5,945 nucleotides of DNA from Wocania_A spongiicola (GTDB lineage Bacteria; Bacteroidota; Bacteroidia; Flavobacteriales; Flavobacteriaceae), in assembly GCF_023502325.1 (NCBI RefSeq), contig NZ_JAMFLZ010000015.1:1-5945 (forward strand), written 5' to 3'. The position numbers and the translations under genes were made by a program. Below the pieces are notes generated by a model. It was not told where the DNA came from, searched no databases, and worked only from the letters and a program-made list of their open reading frames with translations. This document shows, piece after piece, positions 1 to 5,945 of the stretch; within the stretch, counting starts at the first letter, position 1, and each line of letters starts with the position of its first letter.

Positions 1-11
1 TATATTAAACC

Positions 12-46
12 AAAAAAAACCCTTCATAAATAAATATGAAGGGTTT
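12..46 (-). terminator. Intrinsic terminator of the rRNA operon
   Basis: On the minus strand, just after the 5S gene, bases 46-35 pair with 28-17 in a perfect 12-bp stem (AAACCCTTCATA in RNA sense) around a 6-base loop. The stem runs straight into an uninterrupted T tract (the complement of 12-19). A GC core with a U tail is the textbook Rho-independent form. It lies only a few bases beyond the 5S 3' end, so it closes the operon. Confidence 0.93.
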
Positions 47-49
47 AAG

Positions 50-157
50 AAAGGCAACGACCTACTCTCCCACAAATGCAGTACCATCGGCGCTAATGGG
101 CTTAACTTCTCTGTTCGGAATGGTAAGAGGTGAGCCCCATCGCTATAACCACCTTAA
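50..157 (-). rRNA. rrf: 5S ribosomal RNA
   Basis: This is the 5S rRNA of the large subunit central protuberance, where it binds uL5, uL18 and bL25 family proteins. The conserved loop B/C segment CCGAACAGAGAAGTTAAG is read on the minus strand at 118-101, followed by the GGGAGAGTAGG segment near the 3' end (about 72-62). The ends AAGGTGG (155-149) and GTTGCCTT (58-51) can form the terminal helix I with G-U pairs, giving about 105-108 nt, normal for the family. It is the last gene of the operon, about 150 bases after 23S and immediately before the terminator. The exact ends are estimated to within a few bases. Confidence 0.97.
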
Positions 158-307
158 GTTATAGCTGTTTGCTATTAGTTTTTAACCTTTAGCAACAGCG
201 TTCATCTTGTTGATGAACAAATATCTTAACATATTGAAAAGTCTCTAAGAGACACTAGACACATAACTAATATTATTTATTGTATTGAACTTTATAAAAA
301 AACAGGC
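158..307 (-). other. 23S-5S internal transcribed spacer
   Basis: This AT-rich, non-coding spacer lies between 23S and 5S. It has a 7-bp hairpin with a 5-base loop (200-206 with 212-218, GTTCATC/GATGAAC) and a small 5-bp hairpin (241-245 with 249-253). Between them, 229-240 is the exact complement of 12 bases in the spacer before 23S, so the two can pair across the 23S gene. No tRNA is present here. The spacer is probably removed during precursor processing. Confidence 0.85.
229..240 (-). other. 3' half of possible pre-23S processing duplex
   Basis: Transcribed as TTTTCAATATGT, this is the exact 12-base complement of the segment from 3286-3275. A further partial match is seen outward: CAAGATGAACG (209-199) can pair with CGTTCATTG in the 5' spacer if one base is bulged. 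It lies about 70 bases beyond the 23S 3' end, between two small hairpins. Confidence 0.5.
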
Positions 308-3136
<2,829 letters not shown>

Positions 3137-3274
3137 TTTTTGCTTTTTTAATGAGTTACTATAATTATCATTTTAATGATAACTACAATGTGATTAATTA
3201 GATATCGCTCGTGATTCTAATTAATCCATAATATTATATGATTAGATTAATCTAATCTTTATTTTTATGTATCT

Positions 3275-3286
3275 TTTTCAATATGT
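3275..3286 (-). other. 5' half of possible pre-23S processing duplex
   Basis: In RNA sense this is ACATATTGAAAA, exactly complementary to TTTTCAATATGT transcribed from 240-229 on the other side of the 23S gene. Pairing would close a long-range stem outside the 23S terminal helix, the arrangement cut by RNase III in known rRNA precursors. It overlaps the boxA-like element, so antitermination and processing may use the same bases. The pairing is seen in the sequence; the processing role is inferred. Confidence 0.5.
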
Positions 3287-3294
3287 CAATGAAC
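3277..3294 (-). promoter_or_regulatory. BoxA-like antitermination element before 23S
   Basis: In RNA sense this reads GTTCATTGACATATTGAA. It resembles the E. coli rrn boxA (TGCTCTTTAACA), which binds NusB and NusE (S10) to protect rRNA transcripts from early termination. It matches the leader element at 5301-5284 in 16 of 18 bases. Its place between the last spacer tRNA and 23S matches the second boxA of E. coli rrn operons. The role is inferred from similarity and position. Confidence 0.6.
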
Positions 3295-3316
3295 GTTTTT
3301 CCGCTTAACGGAATCG

Positions 3317-3390
3317 TGGAGAATATCGGAGTCGAACCGATGACCTCCTGCGTGCAAGGCAGGCGCTCTAGCCAGCTGAGCTAATCCCCC
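3317..3390 (-). tRNA. trnA: tRNA-Ala (anticodon UGC)
   Basis: The 74-nt cloverleaf is complete. The acceptor stem GGGGGAT/ATTCTCC includes the G3-U70 wobble that marks tRNA-Ala for alanyl-tRNA synthetase, with discriminator A73 at base 3317. The D arm contains TAGCTCAGCTGG, the T loop GTTCGACTC. The anticodon stem CCTGC/GCAGG encloses loop CTTGCAC, with anticodon TGC at 3356-3354. The 3' CCA is not encoded (the next bases are CGA), so it must be added by the CCA-adding enzyme. It is the second spacer tRNA of the operon, in the usual Ile-Ala order. Confidence 0.98.
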
Positions 3391-3475
3391 ATTTTAAAAT
3401 TCTAGTATTATAGAATCCTTAATGTGAATTTAGAATTCTCAGTTCTAGAATTTCCTTTGTTATTATAGTAGTTAG
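3391..3475 (-). other. Spacer between tRNA-Ile and tRNA-Ala
   Basis: This 85-base AT-rich non-coding spacer has several short, imperfect inverted repeats built on TTCTAGAA-like words, such as ATTCTA and TAGAAT on either side of 3408. No further RNA gene or promoter is visible. It is expected to be removed when the two tRNAs are cut out. Confidence 0.75.
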
Positions 3476-3549
3476 TAGTCTCAGGCAGACTCGAACTGCC
3501 GACCTCTACATTATCAGTGTAGCGCTCTAACCAGCTGAGCTATGAGACT
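3476..3549 (-). tRNA. trnI: tRNA-Ile (anticodon GAU)
   Basis: The 74-nt cloverleaf is complete. The acceptor stem AGTCTCA/TGAGACT is fully paired, with discriminator A73 at 3476. The D arm contains TAGCTCAGCTGGTTAGAG. The anticodon stem CTACA/TGTAG encloses loop CTGATAA, with anticodon GAT at 3515-3513. The T arm is GGCAG-TTCGAGT-CTGCC. CCA is not encoded (ACT follows the acceptor stem). It is the first spacer tRNA after 16S. The Ile(GAU)-Ala(UGC) pair between 16S and 23S is the common bacterial arrangement. Confidence 0.98.
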
Positions 3550-3636
3550 CTACTATGTAAATTTAAATTAACAGCAATGAGAATAAACTATTTTTTATAT
3601 TAGTTTTTTTTATTTCCTCTTAGTCGTCTTTCTCTA
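3550..3636 (-). other. 16S to tRNA-Ile spacer with 3' half of 16S processing duplex
   Basis: This is an AT-rich non-coding spacer. Directly after the 16S 3' end, the RNA ACGACTAAGAGGAA (3627-3614) can pair with TTCCTATTAGTTGT in the leader (5210-5197): 12 Watson-Crick pairs, one G-U and one A-G mismatch over 14 positions. Such a stem around 16S is the expected RNase III substrate. The rest of the spacer runs through T- and A-rich tracts with no other recognisable element. Confidence 0.7.
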
Positions 3637-5161
<1,525 letters not shown>

Positions 5162-5196
5162 TAAATTTTTAAAGTCATTTCTGACTTCTTATCTTA

Positions 5197-5210
5197 ACAA
5201 CTAATAGGAA
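5197..5210 (-). other. 5' half of possible pre-16S processing duplex
   Basis: Transcribed as TTCCTATTAGTTGT, this pairs with ACGACTAAGAGGAA made just after 16S (3627-3614), in 13 of 14 positions counting one G-U. It sits about 36-49 bases before the 16S 5' end. The pairing is seen directly; cleavage by RNase III is inferred from other bacteria. Confidence 0.6.
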
Positions 5211-5283
5211 TTTCTAGTACTCAAAATGGTCTATTCTCTTTGTTTGATTATTATCGTTTCCAATAACAATCTTACGCTGTCAA

Positions 5284-5301
5284 TTCAATATGTTTATGAA
5301 C
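5284..5301 (-). promoter_or_regulatory. BoxA-like antitermination element in leader
   Basis: In RNA sense this reads GTTCATAAACATATTGAA, 16 of 18 bases identical to the element before 23S. It lies about 35-40 bases after the expected P1 start site, where rrn boxA elements normally lie. Two copies, one before each large rRNA and in the same orientation, support a shared role in antitermination. No boxB-type hairpin next to it was recognised. Confidence 0.6.
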
Positions 5302-5330
5302 TTTTTTATTCTTTTCTAATCTCGTTTCCT

Positions 5331-5393
5331 CGTTTAGCGGGTGCAAATATAAAACCCTTTTTTTTCTCCCACAATACTTTTTAAATCTTTTTT
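5331..5393 (-). repeat. Promoter repeat unit, copy 1
   Basis: This copy includes the start region TTTAGCGG (5333-5340, plus sense), the -7 box, the -33 box and the upstream word AATCTTTTTT (5384-5393). Each element reappears 139-140 bases away in copy 2, in the same order. The spacer between the boxes is less alike, so selection on promoter parts or an old duplication could both explain it. Confidence 0.6.
5344..5374 (-). promoter_or_regulatory. rRNA promoter P1 (Bacteroidetes type)
   Basis: On the minus strand, TTG (5374-5372) is followed after 20 bases by TATATTTG (5351-5344), matching the Bacteroidetes sigma factor consensus TTG, about 19-20 bases, TAnnTTTG. Transcription should start roughly 5-8 bases further on, in the CACCCGCTAAACG segment. 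Upstream there are A- and T-tracts (5376-5415) that could serve as an UP-like element. It lies about 180 bases before 16S and is the promoter closest to it. Confidence 0.85.
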
Positions 5394-5468
5394 AGAAAAA
5401 TTTTACTTTTTCTTTTCTTTCATTTAAAACCATACCCTGAATGAACTTTCGCCTAACAAACTACTGCC

Positions 5469-5532
5469 CGTTTTAGCGGCTGCAAACATACAACACATTT
5501 TTCGTTTCAAACAACCTTTTTTAATCTTTTTT
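5469..5532 (-). repeat. Promoter repeat unit, copy 2
   Basis: This is the counterpart of 5331-5393 at an offset of 139: TTTAGCGG at 5472-5479, -7 box at 5483-5490, ACAA at 5511-5514 (offset 140) and AATCTTTTTT at 5523-5532. The stretch between the two copies (5416-5468) shows no clear similarity to the P1 leader. Confidence 0.6.
5483..5514 (-). promoter_or_regulatory. rRNA promoter P2 (Bacteroidetes type)
   Basis: On the minus strand, TTG (5514-5512) is followed after 21 bases by TATGTTTG (5490-5483), an exact TAnnTTTG match; a TTTG at 5511-5508 is a nearer but worse-spaced alternative. Downstream it shares the CNGCTAAA motif with P1, and upstream it has long A tracts (5515-5547). It lies 139 bases upstream of P1. 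Tandem promoters are common in rRNA operons. Confidence 0.8.
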
Positions 5533-5534
5533 TT

Positions 5535-5866
5535 AACTATTTTTTTACCAATACTTAACATCATATTTCTCAAGGTTTTACATAATGAAAATTTTAAACC
5601 AAATACTCATTTTTATATACCCAAATCTTCTTCAACCGTATTCTAACATACCCTAAAACATCTATGTATAGATATTAAAATATTCTTCTTTACAAATAAT
5701 CCTTTTTTGTAGACATATATTATGGTATAAACTCCTTTCTCCTTTTCTTGGCCGCTGAAGTATAAAAACTCATTAAATATCTCAACCAGTTTTTATCAAA
5801 CTAATTAATATTATACTGCTTATTACTTGTAAAACTAATGAAACATACAATCTCTTAAGGATAGTA
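5535..5866. other. AT-rich intergenic region upstream of the operon
   Basis: I see no convincing gene here. The DNA is very AT-rich with many short T tracts and frequent stops in all frames, except for an open minus-strand frame from 5945 to a TGA at 5782. A small inverted repeat ATCTAT-GT-ATAGAT lies at 5660-5673. A poor promoter look-alike (TATACTTC, minus strand, about 5766-5759) was not accepted. The T tracts on the plus strand are A tracts upstream of the rRNA promoters and may help bend or strengthen them. Confidence 0.6.
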
Positions 5867-5901
5867 ATGACTCCCTTTTTGAGGCACAATAAAAAAATAC
5901 A

Positions 5902-5945
5902 ATGGATAAAACAAGCCCCAACCCATATCGAAGTGAAGGCTATAA
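5902..5945 (+). CDS. Possible start of an unidentified gene, cut by window edge
   Basis: An ATG at 5902 opens a frame that runs to the edge of the window (14 codons, MDKTSPNPYRSEGY). It follows an A-rich stretch (5891-5901), the usual context of flavobacterial starts, and the GC content rises from this point. The in-frame upstream stop is at 5890. A rival plus-strand frame starts at ATG 5867 (MTPFLRHNKKIQWIKQAPTH...), five bases after an AAGGA, and is also still open. A minus-strand frame is open as well (5945-5782). I do not recognise any of these peptides, and the region may be non-coding. If real, the plus-strand gene would diverge from the rRNA operon. Confidence 0.22.
   Translation, partial: MDKTSPNPYRSEGY

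Larger units (their letters stand above)
3137..3316 (-). other. tRNA-Ala to 23S spacer with AT-rich hairpins
   Basis: This non-coding spacer holds, in transcript order, a boxA-like element (3294-3277) and three simple inverted repeats. The first is an 18-bp perfect palindrome at 3240-3257. The second is an 11-bp stem (3192-3202 with 3216-3226) around a 13-base loop. The third is an 8-bp inverted repeat (3165-3172 with 3175-3182). They are made almost only of A and T, lack T tails on the transcribed strand and so are unlikely to terminate. They more likely fold as spacer structure beside the 23S processing stem. Confidence 0.8.
5162..5340 (-). other. 16S leader RNA region
   Basis: This is the transcribed leader between promoter P1 and 16S. 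In transcript order it holds the boxA-like element (5301-5284), the 5' half of the 16S processing duplex (5210-5197), and a 6-bp hairpin with a 4-base loop (5187-5182 with 5177-5172, AAGTCA/TGACTT) about 10 bases before the 16S 5' end. No open frame or tRNA is present. Confidence 0.75.

Noticed and set aside
3165..3257. Intrinsic terminator in the spacer before 23S
   Set aside because: The hairpins lack a GC core and a T tail on the transcribed strand, and termination here would block 23S synthesis.
5759..5784. A third rRNA promoter (minus strand TATACTTC with an upstream TTG)
   Set aside because: The -7 box misses the TTTG end that both P1 and P2 have, and the CNGCTAAA start motif is absent.

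Overview
The window holds one complete ribosomal RNA operon, transcribed right to left (minus strand). In transcript order it reads: tandem promoters and leader (about 5514 down to 5162), 16S rRNA, tRNA-Ile(GAU), tRNA-Ala(UGC), 23S rRNA, 5S rRNA and an intrinsic terminator at 12-46. The 16S sequence, the AT-rich spacers and promoters of the Bacteroidetes form (TTG, about 20 bases, TAnnTTTG) point to a member of the Bacteroidota, most likely a marine-type Flavobacteriaceae. I cannot name the genus with confidence.

Region by region: 12-46 terminator; 50-157 5S; 158-307 spacer with two small hairpins and one half of a possible pre-23S duplex; 308-3136 23S; 3137-3316 spacer with three AT-rich hairpins and a boxA-like element; 3317-3390 tRNA-Ala; 3391-3475 spacer; 3476-3549 tRNA-Ile; 3550-3636 spacer with one half of a possible pre-16S duplex; 3637-5161 16S; 5162-5340 leader with the other half of that duplex and a second boxA-like element; 5344-5374 and 5483-5514 two promoters in a 139-base tandem repeat; about 5535-5945 AT-rich intergenic DNA, with at most the first codons of a gene at the right edge.

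The parts work together in the standard way. Two strong promoters drive one long transcript. BoxA-like elements before 16S and before 23S probably load the antitermination complex. Long-range duplexes around each large rRNA present the precursors to RNase III-type processing, and the two tRNAs are cut out by RNase P and 3' nucleases. Neither tRNA gene encodes CCA.

No complete protein gene is supported; the short open frames inside the rRNA genes are chance frames. I found no sign of a new defence, mobile or metabolic system. The points worth a second look are the duplicated promoter unit, the boxA-like repeat whose complement lies in the 23S-5S spacer, and two compensated base-pair differences from E. 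coli at antibiotic-binding sites (A2057-U2611 in 23S and A1409-U1491 in 16S).
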